From: Artemisia argyi
Taxonomy: Eukaryota > Streptophyta > Magnoliopsida > Asterales > Asteraceae
Direction of reading: 5' to 3'
Length of the DNA: 64,000 bases
NCBI GenBank assembly: GCA_030686995.1
Contig: CM060691.1
Location: 86,239,055-86,303,054, forward strand
Of the stretch, positions 1 to 11,309 are shown piece after piece; positions within the stretch are counted from its first letter, which is position 1, and every line of letters starts with the position of its first letter. The translations under genes were made by a program, and so were the position numbers. The notes beneath the pieces are model-generated. The model saw only the letters and a list, made by a program, of their open reading frames with translations. It did no database searches and was not told where the DNA came from.

Positions 1-78
1 ATTTAAATAAGTTAGAAAGCTTTTGGGAGAGAAATGCGGTTAATTTTAATATTTTATGATAAAAGGAACTTTTTCTTG

Positions 79-337
79 CTCCCCCTCAATCTGTGAGGGA
101 GGTTGTTATGTGTCAGATTTGATGAGTTTACAAAATATTTGACGTTTTAACGAAAACTCTTTGAAAAGGTTCTCATTCTGACACATAACCATCACACATC
201 ATTTTGTTGCAAGATTTTGTGTACAAAGTGTGGAGTTTTGATGATACATAAAATTTTGAGAAATCACTCTCCCCCTCAATCAATGACGGATGTAAAAACT
301 GAAATATTTTCATAAAATATTAGAGTCATTGATTGAG
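79..337. repeat. Polypurine blocks with hairpins (D' distal group)
   Basis: Two CTCCCCCTCAA blocks, each forming one arm of a hairpin. The first is CCCTCA (83-88) with TGAGGG (94-99), loop of 5. The second is CTCAATCAATGAC (275-287) with its perfect complement at 325-337; its loop holds a second stem, AATATTTT (303-310) with AAAATATT (314-321). A further perfect 13-bp inverted repeat, GTTATGTGTCAGA, lies at 105-117 and 177-189. Confidence 0.7.
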
Positions 338-1559
338 TGAAAATTTTTATCAAGGTTTTGAGTTCAATTTGATTTTTAATCAAAATCTCATGGTACCACC
401 AAGTTTTGCACAAATACTTTCTGGAAAAATCATAGAAGGAAAAGTATTTGGCGATAAAAAGAAGATTTCTCTTCTTTGTCAAGAAATAATGCACTGAAGC
501 GTACATTAGATCGAGGTGCACGGATGTAAAGTAATCCATGCCCGGATGAACTTCACCCGGTAAAAGGAACAACCGTCTTTTTGGCGACGTGTTTTCCCCA
601 TTTTGAAAAACGGGTTGCTATCTGAAGTAATAGCAAGCCATATTTTTGAAGTCCGAGTTACAGCCTGAAATGACTGCAAGCCATATTTTTAAGAATGTTT
701 TGAGAAATGACATGTTTTAGAAAAACATTATTTGAAACCGAAAAACTCTTGCTCAAGCATATGTATGATTTTGTGTCATTGTTGAATGACATTTCTAGAA
801 ACGTACATAATATTGATTACACAAGAGACATGTCGTAAGAAGAGTATTTTTGGATTTTTTATGATTTTTCAGATTTTTATGGTTTTTATAGGTTTTATAT
901 TTTTCTATTTACGTATTGGTATAAGATATGTACAGAGGATACCAAACAGTTTAAGGAGATGTTGACATGAGCATCAACATGATATTATCGTTCAGCTCGC
1001 TGTAGAAGTATGTAGTCAACAACTCTTAAACTTTCACCACCAAAGCTTTCGAGGCTCCTGAATAATCGTCTGAATCCGTAGATGCCATGATATAGTCTTA
1101 AACGGGATTTTACAACTCTTGTGACTTAAACCGAGAGATCGATTCTCTCCCGGGATTTTACTAAAGTCAACAAAAGAAACCAAAAGATGTAATATGCAAG
1201 TTAAACTTAGAGAGATCTTGGATAAGTGAGAATTAGCATTAAGTGTCAAGTCGCGACAAGTCAAGTTACAATAGATCCGATCGTAATAAGTCAAGTCGTA
1301 AAGATTAACTCACAACGTCAAATTACAATCAGACTAATCGAAACGACTTAAGTCACAACAATTCACCAAACACAAGTAGTTAACAAATCACTAGAATCTC
1401 ACACCTGAGTTAATCGCTAGACACTACCAAATTGCTGAGTTTTGGCCTCCTCAATGTGAAGCTTTGGTAGCTTCCCCCCAAACCGACAATCATCTTCATG
1501 AGACACTTCCCCCAAGTAGTTGAAGTGATGCAAAAAGTCTCATTGTATGAAGCTCGAGA

Positions 1560-1950
1560 ACCCAAAGAGAACGATAACACCGAAGTAATAGGGTGAACCA
1601 TGGATCATCTCTGCGGTTAACAATCCCGGAATGCATGATGAAGCCCGATCACATGACCCTGTTGTACATCCCCAATGTACACATTACTTTGAGGTTTGGA
1701 GCAGTTGTCTATTAGGGGGAATCAGATATCAACATCTTCATTTCACTAAATGCTTTCCAGTTATCTTACACATGCCAACTCAATCCATATTGTACGCATG
1801 TATCCAACACAAGAAGAAACGATGACACCAAAGTAACAGGTTGAAGCACTGATCATCTCTACGGATATCACCTCCGGAATATATGATTAAGCTCGATCAA
1901 GTAAACCTGTTACGCATCCTTGATGTACACAAATCTCTCTCTTGATGGTT
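1560..1950. repeat. Degenerate tandem duplication, period about 255 bp
   Basis: The segments near 1570-1685 and 1822-1930 share an ordered series of words: cgat(a/g)acacc(g/a)aagtaa, then gatcatctct, then ccggaat, then gatgtacac or aatgtacac. Weaker relatives recur near 2200-2290 and 2690-2760. Divergence is too high for a recent duplication. No protein link is seen. Confidence 0.45.
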
Positions 1951-3417
1951 GCGATCTCATCGAAATCAGCATAACATTGTGTACATAAAGCTTTAACCAG
2001 AAGCACTTTACCATAAATCATATCAGCTCATATGAAGATGTCGATAAGCAATATCATCTCATGCTCCAATTGTTCTTCTCATATTTCTTCCCACTGAAAG
2101 CTGAAGTAATTCACACCACAAGTATCAAAGAGACCACTTCCCCCACGGAGTTGGAATGATACACCAAACGCCATGAGTTAAGACACTGGTTATCACTGCG
2201 GTTGTGACATTTGTCTTCACGGCATAACATCAATTATGATGAAGTATTAAGTTCATCACGTGTACTCATTATGCATTCAGATGTATGTCTCCTTCCCCCT
2301 TGCTGGTTTTGATACCTCAGAATCAACAACACATTATAGGCACATCTTCTAGAAATCTTGTGAGAAGAACAAACTTGGTTTAACTATAACTGGTGAGATT
2401 CAACTGCTATAGAAGCTCTTACTAATTGGGTTATTACTCCCTCCCAATTAGTAAGCCCATTAATTAACTTGCTCCCTCCCAAACTGATGACCCGTTTGAT
2501 ATAACCTTGATGCTTGTTGAAGAAGTATCTCTCAATTCTGCCCAAAATGTCTTCAGTCTCTTAACATGTCATCCACAACGTAAAGTGGATCATAGACTGA
2601 TAATCTCTAGCTTCTTCACGGGTTTGTTTGGGGAACGTCATGTCGACATTTTCAACTCACTTAGAATGCTTCCAGTTCTTCGATAACAGCCCCGATGTAC
2701 ACGTTTCTCCCTCCATGATGATGACGAACACTCGGAATCATCATAACTATGTGTACATAAACATATCAACTGGAAGCAACATACAAATCAATACCCCATG
2801 AGTAGATGTCGATGACACTTCTCTTCAACAATTCTTTGCAGATCAACCCTAAGTGAACCTCTTTTCACTTCCACTGGCTAATAGTAAATGACCACGTATG
2901 GAGAATAACCGATATACCAAACTTGAAACTGATGTAGAATTCCCCACTCTTGTGTCTTAAGCTTGCACTAATGTTGGAAGAACGGTGTAGAGAATTTATG
3001 CTCCAAGCAAACCTCTAAGCACTCACTACCCATCCAAAGTATGAGACATTACCAATTCTTGCGATTATCCACAACGACATCGGCGTGTGACACTGAGTAC
3101 TACAACGTAACTCCTTAAAGTGATAGTCAACCAGGTCTTCAACCATCCACCTCGACAGCTGGTAACTAGATAAACTAAGTCTTCAACTTAAATATCAAGC
3201 ACGAGCAAGTTATCATTGAAAGTCATTCATCCAACCAACCCCGACTTCAAGATAAACTAAGAACATGTCTTTGTGAATGTCAATCTTCAATCTAAAATAT
3301 GTGATAACCACTCAACTCCGTAGTCACAATTAGTCTTCCTTAGTTAGTGGAACATTAGGTGTTGGAGGAGAGGAGAGTCATTTCACGCATCAATCAACAT
3401 GTATTTTATTCACACTT

Positions 3418-3590
3418 CTCCCCCTCAAATATTGCATATGAGGATGCGATTTTTGATTGAACAAGTGAATAGAAATACGTGTAGTTTATTCACACTTCTC
3501 CCCCTCAAAAATTACATAAGAGGTTGATCCACTGTCCACACTTCTCCCCCTCAAAAATTGCATTTGAAGATGCCATTTTTGATCGAGTGA
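3418..3590. repeat. Polypurine blocks with hairpins (D' proximal group)
   Basis: Three CTCCCCCTCAA blocks. The third is the clearest: TCAAAAATTGCAT (3551-3563) pairs 12 of 13 with 3570-3582 around a 6-nt loop. The first pairs 11 of 13 (3425-3437 with 3444-3456). The middle one (about 3499) has only a 4-bp stem. Confidence 0.65.
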
Positions 3591-3886
3591 ATAATAACAA
3601 ATACATACTGATGAAGGTAATCCACTTAATGACTGAACAAGCGTTGAACAAATATGAGGTTTGTTGATGAGAATGGTTAGAAGCAAGAACATTTCTCTTC
3701 TTCAAAAGATAAAGTGCACTCAAGCGTACACTTTTCTTTTCTTTGATGAATGGGGCCTGAAATGATGTCAGCAGATGCCATAATGTAGACGTTGAAGACC
3801 GAGGCTTGAAATGAAGTGTTCAAACGTCATAATGATGAAGAACGAGGCCTGAACTGATGTGAACAGATGTCATTGGCATGTATACA

Positions 3887-5697
3887 TCAACATTGACTTT
3901 TCAGACCTCCTGAAGAAGGAGATATGCTTGCTTTAGGCCTCCAGACTTTGAGTCTTCTCATGTAGCGAATGATTGATGTACCTGCAACTGAGTAAGGACT
4001 ACCTGCACTAACATTACAGACTTGATTGCATATATATGGGTTAGTAACAGCAGTATCCAAACCCTTAGGGGTTTCACGTTCAACCATGGTATTGCCATCA
4101 GTGAGCAAATTTTCGGTAGGTATCCACTTAAGTCCGACATCCTTAAAAATTCTACCAGTTGGAATCCACTTATGGCAAGGTCTAGGTTTGCTAAGCTTAT
4201 CATGCATACTGGAAGACTTATCGTTATTCCTAGTCTCCAATGATTTGGCAGTTTGTATCCACCTAGTAGAAGTTTTAAGTTTGTTCTGCTTCTTATGCAT
4301 GGTAGATGACTTACTACAAATCCTAGAGTTCACCGGTTGAGTCTTAGCAATGTTCCTCAATAAACAAGGAGGCATCATACGAGGGTGTGAACCTAATATG
4401 CCATCCTTATAAAGTAATGCCCTTTTCCTAGCCTTTTCTAGAACATAGTTCTTGTACAAGTCATTAATATCATAAGAGTTTTGAATCTTAATGCTCGGTT
4501 TCGACACTGTTCTCGAACTAAACCTAGAGGAGCTGGGAGTAGGAGTAGTTACATGTTGAGGATTAACAGAACTAGAAGCAATTATCTTAGGCAAATAATG
4601 TGGAGTGACTGGTTTTGACAAAACTTGTTCCGCATCAACTTGGGAGGCAAACCGTGTTTTTGAAAATTTTGGTCGTTCATATCTAAACGCAGTCGGTTGC
4701 CTAACAACGGAATGGTTTCTATTTGATTGAGAAACTGGTTTCCCCAAGATTGATGGTTTTGCAAACTTAGTGTTCACTCTATTCCCTGTTGCTTTTCTTA
4801 GCTCGTTCTTTAATGTTGTTATTGTGAAACCCTTTTCCTGAACTTGAGCTTTGAGTTCATCAATTTTTGCAATCAAAGACGTTGTTTGCTCAACAGTTTT
4901 AGTATTCATTTCTTTGATTGAATCACATAGTTCTTTGCAATGAATTTTCAAAGACTCATTATCATCACGTAATTTAGCCACATTATGTTCTAATTCAATA
5001 ACATTGCAGTCATGTTTAGCTTTAACTTCATTACACATATCACATAACTCAGTAATACGTTTTTTCAGGTTGTTGATTGTCAAGTCCTTGGTTTCTAGCT
5101 GAGCTTTCAAATCATTAATCAAAAAGAATTTGCGGAAATCAGGAAGTTCCGGATCTTTACATGGTTGGTTAGTTTGAAAACTTTCTTCCTTTTGTTGCAT
5201 TGCGATTTCAAGTGAAATACAATGTTTTTCAAGTTGTAAGAATCTCTTTGAAAGTTCATTAAACGTTTCTTTATCAACCATATCATTTGATTTAAAAGAC
5301 TCAGCTGTAAACAAAGAACTTGACTCATCATCACGTTCAGCATCCTGATCACTTTCTCCCACTTTATGATTCATATTTGTTAAATCAGAAATGGTATTGC
5401 TATTAGTCTTTTTCAAAAAAAATATGTGTCATAATTGGGCATAACTTGATCAGTATGCAGTCGTTCATCAGAAAGCACATTATGATGTTCAGTTAGGGGT
5501 ACCTCAGCACATGACACTTGTTCTTTTATTGGTCTGAAATCTGCATCCATGTCATGTGTAATAAGAGTCACTGAACTGATGGTAGTGTCAGGCTTATTAG
5601 TCTCTGACCCATTGCATATCATGACAACTGACCCAACATCCGATGCTTCACCCGAATCGCCAATACCATCACAAGATTGCACCCTACATGCCTTCAC
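3887..5697 (-). pseudogene. Ty1/copia gag-like protein of element D' (frame broken once)
   Basis: Structural (gag) protein of a copia-type retrotransposon, about 600 residues when both parts are counted. The longer part (5416 to 3887, 509 aa) starts with an acidic, coiled-coil-rich region and then carries basic stretches with FAKPSILGKP, RQPTAFRYERPKFSKTRFASQ and a terminal series of KWIPTG repeats. The same order of motifs is found in element D (38336-41123), so the two are family members. A 94-aa part (5697-5413) continues upstream in another frame. The break falls in an 8-base A/T run at 5415-5422, so it may be a sequencing indel. No CCHC knuckle, protease, integrase or RT follows. The N-terminus stops near 5700, where a plus-strand element (H) begins. 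Confidence 0.7.
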
Positions 5698-5712
5698 CTT
5701 GTCATCATATGC

Positions 5713-6285
5713 AGGTATACTAATCCATCAAAACAACTCTTTATTGATCTCACTAATGAAGACAATACCACTCCATCACCACCACCTCAATGTTCATCTC
5801 CTAGTGCTCCAAATGCACCATCCAAAACACCATCAACACATGGAACCTCCACCTCTTCCATACCATCATCATCATCCATCAATGACTACATCAACACTCA
5901 CCTATCACCTCCACCAAGAATTCCACCACCACCACCTCTTAAAAATGCAACCTTAGACATCACCCTTTCATTATCACCCATCACACCCCTTGATGCAAAA
6001 TTTTCACCATCACCACTCAATCCACCAAACTACAATCCCATCCCATGGAGCTTGCTTGAAGCTCATGGTGATACTTGCCTTTGTTGCATCCATAACCGCA
6101 CCATGATCTTTGGATTAAGAGATGAAATCCACTACATGTTTTCATACCTTGAAAGCTTGTTTCCTCAACCTCAAACAACAACATCCACTCCTCCACCATC
6201 AACATCAACCACACCTCCACCTCCACCAAACACACCACCATCAACTCCATCATCTCCACCTACAACATTGCTCCTCCCAAACTAA
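5713..6285 (+). CDS. Proline-rich C-terminal ORF of copia element H (5' truncated)
   Basis: Open frame of about 190 codons ending at a stop at 6283-6285. It begins near the words LFIDLTNED, runs through low-complexity P/S/T-rich sequence, has one ordered block near GDTCLCCIHNRTMIFGLRDE (6067-6126), and ends in another proline-threonine tract. It lies about 0.5 kb before a polypurine tract and 3' LTR, the place where SIRE/Maximus-type copia elements carry a late extra ORF. The upstream pol is missing: the frame starts at the junction with the minus-strand D' gag near 5700-5713. The ordered block resembles retroelement proteins of Asteraceae from memory. Function is unknown; a plant extensin is less likely because no SPPPP series or signal peptide is present. 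Confidence 0.5.
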   Translation, partial: RYTNPSKQLFIDLTNEDNTTPSPPPQCSSPSAPNAPSKTPSTHGTSTSSIPSSSSINDYINTHLSPPPRIPPPPPLKNATLDITLSLSPITPLDAKFSPSPLNPPNYNPIPWSLLEAHGDTCLCCIHNRTMIFGLRDEIHYMFSYLESLFPQPQTTTSTPPPSTSTTPPPPPNTPPSTPSSPPTTLLLPN

Positions 6286-6473
6286 GGATGGCTCATGGTT
6301 GGAAAATAAATTTGTTTAAACCATTTTGATGACAAGCTCTAGGAAAAATATTTCTATTAGAGTTTTGGTTGATTGTAAGCCCTTAAGGCTTTAGTTTTTT
6401 AGCTGTATTGTTCATACATCTTGATGCATGTTGCTTGTATTTTCATCTATTTAATGAAGTGTTTTCTTCTATG

Positions 6474-6475
<2 letters not shown>

Positions 6476-6560
<85 letters not shown>
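6476..6560. repeat. (AT)n microsatellite
   Basis: About 42 uninterrupted AT units in the 3' non-coding part of element H. The run produces an artificial Tyr/Ile ORF, which is not a gene. Confidence 0.97.
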
Positions 6561-6566
<6 letters not shown>

Positions 6567-6636
6567 CATGCATATATATTGTATGTTCTAAATATTTTTG
6601 CAAGCATTCCATATCTCGACTTGTCTTGTAACCTTA

Positions 6637-6802
6637 AAATGAGGGGGAGTACACATCAAGGGGGAGCTCATCCGGCTTCGGGACAACCTTTTTGATGTTT
6701 ACAAAAAGGGGAAGAAATGATATAAACTCACTAAATACTTGCATATATAATAATTTTTTATTTAATGAGTTTAGATTTTGTAATCATCAAAAAGGGGGAG
6801 AT
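6637..6802 (+). other. Multiple polypurine tracts and hairpin before the H 3' LTR
   Basis: Four purine blocks precede the LTR: gagggggag (about 6641), aagggggag (about 6658), aaaaaggggaag (6703-6714) and aaaaagggggag (6789-6800), the last abutting the LTR and therefore the likely priming tract. CCTTTTTGATG (6687-6697) is perfectly complementary to CATCAAAAAGG (6785-6795), whose end is the priming tract; CCTTTTT can alternatively pair with AAAAAGG at 6703-6709. Confidence 0.75.
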
Positions 6803-8074
6803 TGTTAATATAAATAATGCGTAAAAACGTTATTAATATTTCTCGATATCCCTATGTTTTGAGGATCACAAAATATAAAATCATTAAACGTAAAATCATT
6901 ACGTAAATAAGTATTTAGTAACAAAATATCATTATATCCAACTAATTCACTTAAGGTATGAATAAACAAGTGTCTAATACATTTTATGATCAAAAGAAGA
7001 TTTATTTACTAATTACAAATTATATAAAATGGTATAAACATTTTATATATTTAAGAAAAACACTTTTGGTAATTAAAGAAAAATGTTTATTTCACAATAA
7101 ATAAATGAATTCAAATTTTTAACCAAATTCAGTTAAATTTTCACCAAATAAACTTTCCCCAGAAAAGACAAAGAAATCAGGCCGTTACAGTGGACGGCCA
7201 CCCTTAATTATAAGGGGCGGCCCCTTAGTTTTAAGGGGGCCGGCACACAATTAAGGGGGCCGGCATACGCTCCTATGTCAGAATTCTTTGCCTATAAATA
7301 CTGGTTCAAATCTGAATTTTTTCCTCACCTTTTGCACTACTTTCTTTTCTAATTCTCTCAAATCATCTTCCTAAAACATTTGATCGTAAACATATTAGTT
7401 CTTGTTTTCAAGTGATACTATCCATCCTCATTCAAAGTGCAAGAGAAAAATACTCCTTTCATCTCAAATCAAGAAGTATTGAAGATTAGTTGCGTAGCTT
7501 GTATTTATTGTAAAGTTGTGTAGTGATTGTAATTGGTAGATCTAGGTGAGTTTGTAAATCTAGTATTGAAGAAGTTGTGGTGTGAAGTAGAAGTAGTGTG
7601 TAGTTGTGAAGTGGTAGTGTGTAGTTGTGAAGTAGTGGTGTGTATAAGTTGTGAAAAAGGCGTGTAGTAGTGTGAGATTTGTTCTAGCTTCTATTATGAC
7701 GCTACATTTAGCTTAGTGTCATTAATTGGTGTAAGTGAAAGTCGTGTAAGGTTTCTCCTCCAAAAAGGGAGTTTGTTGACATAGTGAAGAAAACTCTCGA
7801 GTAGGTGACTCGAGGAATGGAGTAGGGCGAAGAGGAGCTTCATAGCCGAACCACTATAAATATCGTGTGTTGTGGTTTGATCTCTCTATCTCTATCTTTT
7901 CATTACTTTCATATTTACGTTATAATTATTTAGTTAGTTAGATTAAATTGTTTGTGTTGTGCAAGTGTTGAAATTCACATAAATAAGAATCGAAGTTTTT
8001 TATAAAACAAAGTTTTTAAAATCTAAATTAACGTAAAACTATTCAACCCCCCCCCCCCCTTCTAGTTTTCCACA
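6803..8074 (+). mobile_element. 3' LTR of copia element H (1272 bp)
   Basis: Starts TGTTAATATAAA directly after the polypurine tract and ends TTTTCCACA after a run of 13 C (8047-8059), the usual look of a copia LTR end. A TATA box (TATAAATA, 7293-7300) fits the U3/R border. GT-rich degenerate repeats (GTAGTTGTGAAGT) occupy 7560-7660. Only one LTR is present; the 5' part of the element is lost at the junction near 5710. No target duplication can be tested. Confidence 0.8.
7200..7300 (+). promoter_or_regulatory. U3 promoter of H: GC-block repeats and TATA box
   Basis: Three related blocks, ATAAGGGGCGGCC (7210-7222), TTAAGGGGGCCGGCA (7231-7245) and the same word again (7251-7265), lie about 30-90 bp upstream of TATAAATA at 7293-7300. 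GGGGCGGCCCC is self-complementary apart from its centre. The arrangement of repeats just upstream of TATA suggests enhancer-like elements; binding factors are not known to me. Confidence 0.5.
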
Positions 8075-8896
8075 ATTATGTTGCATAATATGAACTTGTT
8101 CAATATATAGAAGACACGTGAACGCAAACGTACAATTTATTTCAGAATCCAACATCAAGAAATTAAATTACAAAACTTAAAATTTTAAAGAAAAAACAGG
8201 ATTCAAATCTTGATTTTCCAACATAACTTTTTTCTTCTTCGCAGCATGTCTTGAAATACATTACTCTTACTAATAAGTTCTCCTTTTTTTGAGCATGTGC
8301 TAATATTATGACCAACACCTTTACATAGGCTACACCTACGTACGTCTTTTGCTAATTTAATTCCCCCTTTCATTCTTTGTTTGGGACGTCCTTTAGGTTT
8401 GGATTTTGGTGGGCGTTGAACCATATTCATCACCTCTGTTGGAACTTCATCATTATTCATAGATGTCGAATTTTCAAATACTTCTTGCGGCAAAGTAACT
8501 TCTCTACGGCTCCACCGAGAAAGCAAATACGCAAGAGGAATGTCAAAACAATCCTTATGAAGAAAAACACTTAAGATATGACGACATAGTGTACCTATAA
8601 ATTCAAAATTTTTGCAACTACACTTAGCAACGTTGCCATCCCATACCACCTCATTCTTGTTACATTGTATATATTTGTGATGCTTAACAAAAAAAAACGT
8701 TACACGTTTTTTCCACAACTGTGTATTGAATTGCTCGCCCAAACTCCTCTTGAAACTTTTTAAATGCAAAGTGAGTAAAAAAATGATAGCCTTGCTCCTC
8801 TAGTGGTGATTGTGAGATCAAATAAGATCCCTTGTATTTCACCAACATAGTATCATGGATTTGTTTTTGTAGAATATCCTCTATTGCAAGGTCAAC

Positions 8897-8978
8897 CTAA
8901 AAATCAAATAAATTATGATAACAAAAAATATTATATGTTGTAAATAAAACATAAAGATTATTTAGAATGAAAACTTAC
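8897..8978 (-). other. Spliceosomal intron in the FRS-like pseudogene
   Basis: Donor GTAAGT (8978-8973) and acceptor TTTTTAG (ending at 8897) on the minus strand separate two segments that read as one FRS protein stretch (SINTFIKRFI side and VDLAIEDILQ side). Length 82 bp, AT-rich. Its survival argues that the locus is a decayed gene and not a processed retrocopy. Confidence 0.7.
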
Positions 8979-9413
8979 TTGTCTAATAAATTGAGTTAGA
9001 CGTATGTTGGATGATATAAATCTCTTTATAAAGGTATTAATACTCTCTGACCTTCCTGTTGTTGTCATGCCGCCAAAAAAAATTCACGAAGATAAGCTGG
9101 AACCCGAAACTTTTTGATACGATATAACCCACTTATATGTTTATTTTCGCCCTACTCATATTTTGCTATCACTAATGGCCATTGATTCTCAAACTCTTCT
9201 ATTGTGTCTAACTTGTATAAGCTATAAAAATCCGAGCACCAACTTGAATAATCACATTTTAATATGGAAATGAACCAACCACTATTTAGACATAATGTGC
9301 CATATACAAAATGCATGTTTTGTAGAAGGCATCTCTTTTGCAATTGCTTCCGTCATCCACGGATCTTGATCAGTTAATATCGTGTTGGGTGGTTTCGTCA
9401 TGAGCAAAACGAA

Positions 9414-9705
9414 TTTATGTAATTATTAAAAAGTTAATGAGACAAAGACATTATATAGCTTTATATAAATGCATTATTGTCTATCAATGTGAAGAAATGT
9501 AAAGCATCTTAGTTTATCAAGATACTAAAATACATGTACGAGAAAAATTCTATGGTCAAGGAAATAATAAAAAAAATGTTTTGCTTTTAAATGCTCTTGC
9601 ACTTACGTAAACAAAATTTTAGGCACTATACTTGTGTGTACATGTTTTAAAAAATTCCATGATCTAACAAAATAATAAATAAACGATGAGGAAAAAATTA
9701 AATAC
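9414..9705 (-). other. Interruption of the MULE transposase domain (intron or insertion)
   Basis: The protein reading stops after TFKWLME (9706) and resumes with FVLLMTKPP (9413). The left border has a GT (donor-like GTATTT), but no AG lies next to the right border, so it is either an intron with a decayed acceptor or a small insertion. No terminal inverted repeats were seen. Confidence 0.5.
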
Positions 9706-10688
9706 CTCCATAAGCCATTTAAATGTTTTCGTTGTCTCATTGCACAAAAGTACACATCCAAATAAAATAGTCCTTCCATTATTGTCGATGCCAACAAATA
9801 TGCCAAAAGGCATGTCATACGAGTTTACCTTATATGTAGTATCAAATGCAACCACATCTCCAGATTTTTTGTACCACTCAAAACATTGGGGAGGAGACCA
9901 AAATATGTGTTCTAACTTGTTTTCATCGTCCTTTGTAAATGCATATTGAAAGTTAGAGTTTTCACTCTTACTTTTCATGCAATATTCCAAAAGGTCTTTA
10001 GCATCATTATGTGAGTATTTTTCCTAAAGTTTACTAAAAAAGTTACGAACATCCTTACTAAGGCATGATAGTTGTCCATGACTTACATTTTTTTCAAGCT
10101 CCATAACATGCATAATTTGTCTAATCGACAAACCACCTTCTTTTAGCAAGAGTATGCGCTTTTCATCTTCCGTTGTAATACTACGATACGAAGGAAGAAA
10201 CCGAACCTCATCAGTAGACAACAACTCATGGTTGTGCTCTAAATTCAAAACAGTGACTTGCCATTCTTCCGGAAAAATTTCATTTTCTCTTCTTAAAGTA
10301 ATTCGCATATACGCCTTGCACCCACATTTTGAAGATGTTCGATTTCTTTGTACTTTTGAGTAATCCACCACTTTAGGCTTTGGTTTTCCTTCGCGGTGAC
10401 AAAAAAATCCCGTCGTGACTTTTCTCCATTTTTATTATTAATAAACCTTCCGTGTATGATTAAAAATCCATTTTTTTTTTTTGCAAAATTTTGATAAAAT
10501 GCAAATGCTTCTTCTTCACTAAGAAAATATTGACCCACAAATGGTTTATCGAGAGCATCTTGCTTAATTTGTTCGCCTTCTTGAAAAATAATTTCATTTA
10601 GATCATTATTAATAGGATCTAAATCAGTTGTAATTTCATCTAAATCAGTTGTAATTTCATTTAGATCAAATGAAACTTTGTTATGCAT

Positions 10689-11309
10689 CTTTTAGAATAT
10701 GCAAAGTAAAATGAATTGTTTACCTTTGGACTACTAAAACATGAATGACTTTGACGTATATGATATGTAGGAAATGAGAGAAAGAAATTAAAAATGTGGT
10801 TGTTGTAAGAGAATAAAGAAATCATGTATATATACATATTACTTGGCGCCAAAATATTAGTTGGAAGATTGATTGTTAGCCATATTAAACAAAAATATTT
10901 GTTGTATCTTTAGGAAAAAATAAAAAAGATTTTATCTTTATATCTTGAGGAAAAAATAAAAAAGATTTTATCTTTAAAGAAATAGATAGCTAAAAATCAC
11001 CATTTGTAAACACAGGTAGTAATTGACATATGACATAGAAAACTAAAAAAGATTATGAAAACTGATTGTTAGCATTTATGTTAATGTACATTTGATATTG
11101 ATAGTACAGTAAGACTTGTAGAAAATATAAAATGATTTAAATGTAAAAGGGTAAAATAGGTATGACATAATATGTGTAAGTTAGTAAATGTAGAGTGATA
11201 TAAGAATGGAAATTATCAAGTTCATTAATGTTTTTAACAATTGCCCACTGGGCAGTGAATAGCAATACCCTATTTATAATAGTGGTTGTCAAAATAATAG
11301 AGTTTGTCG
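10689..11309. other. AT-rich intergenic stretch upstream of the FRS-like locus
   Basis: No ORF of interest. A direct duplication of about 37 bp (aggaaaaaataaaaaagatt core) is present at roughly 10911-10941 and 10948-10977. It may hold the former promoter of the pseudogene, but no clear TATA box is placed by a known start. Confidence 0.5.

Larger units (their letters stand above)
1..3886 (-). mobile_element. 3' non-coding region of copia element D' (truncated by window edge)
   Basis: No convincing protein is encoded here; the short ORFs have no recognisable domain. The stretch lies downstream (minus strand) of the gag-like ORF at 3887-5697 and has the same texture as the 3' region of element D at 32850-37084: CTCCCCCTCAA blocks at about 79, 269, 3418, 3499 and 3543, and a recurring block in which a purine-rich 'aagaag' stretch is followed by 'gcactgaagcgtac' (near 490 and 3715). 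RNase H, polypurine tract and 3' LTR of this copy are not visible. It is inferred to be a deletion derivative whose pol has been lost between gag and the 3' region. Confidence 0.55.
8203..10688 (-). pseudogene. FAR1-RELATED SEQUENCE / MULE-transposase-derived pseudogene
   Basis: Read from 10688 downward, the domains are in the normal FRS order. An FAR1 DNA-binding domain (FLSEEEAFAFYQNFAKKKGF-type start, RNRTSSKCGCKAYMRI, then LEHNHELLS) is followed by the MULE transposase domain (FWSPPQCFEWYKKSGDVVAF, then TLITDQDP-like sequence near 9385 and the TTTGRSESINTF block near 9050). Then comes a SWIM zinc finger (CSCKNFEFIGTLCRH, about 8580-8625) and a CCHC knuckle (CSLCKGVGHNISTC, about 8290-8330). 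FRS proteins are transcription factors descended from Mutator-like transposases; FAR1/FHY3 act in phytochrome signalling. The frame is broken by 1-base shifts at A/T runs 10401-10407, 9075-9082 and 8689-8697, by a frameshift near 9290, and by in-frame TAG codons at 10024-10026 and 9152-9154. A further interruption lies at 9414-9705. Not functional as read. Confidence 0.85.

Noticed and set aside
5549..5956. His-rich 135-codon ORF
   Set aside because: Alternative-frame reading of the proline-rich H ORF and the D' gag junction.
6408..6695. 95-codon ORF with a long Tyr-Ile run
   Set aside because: Produced by the (AT)n microsatellite.
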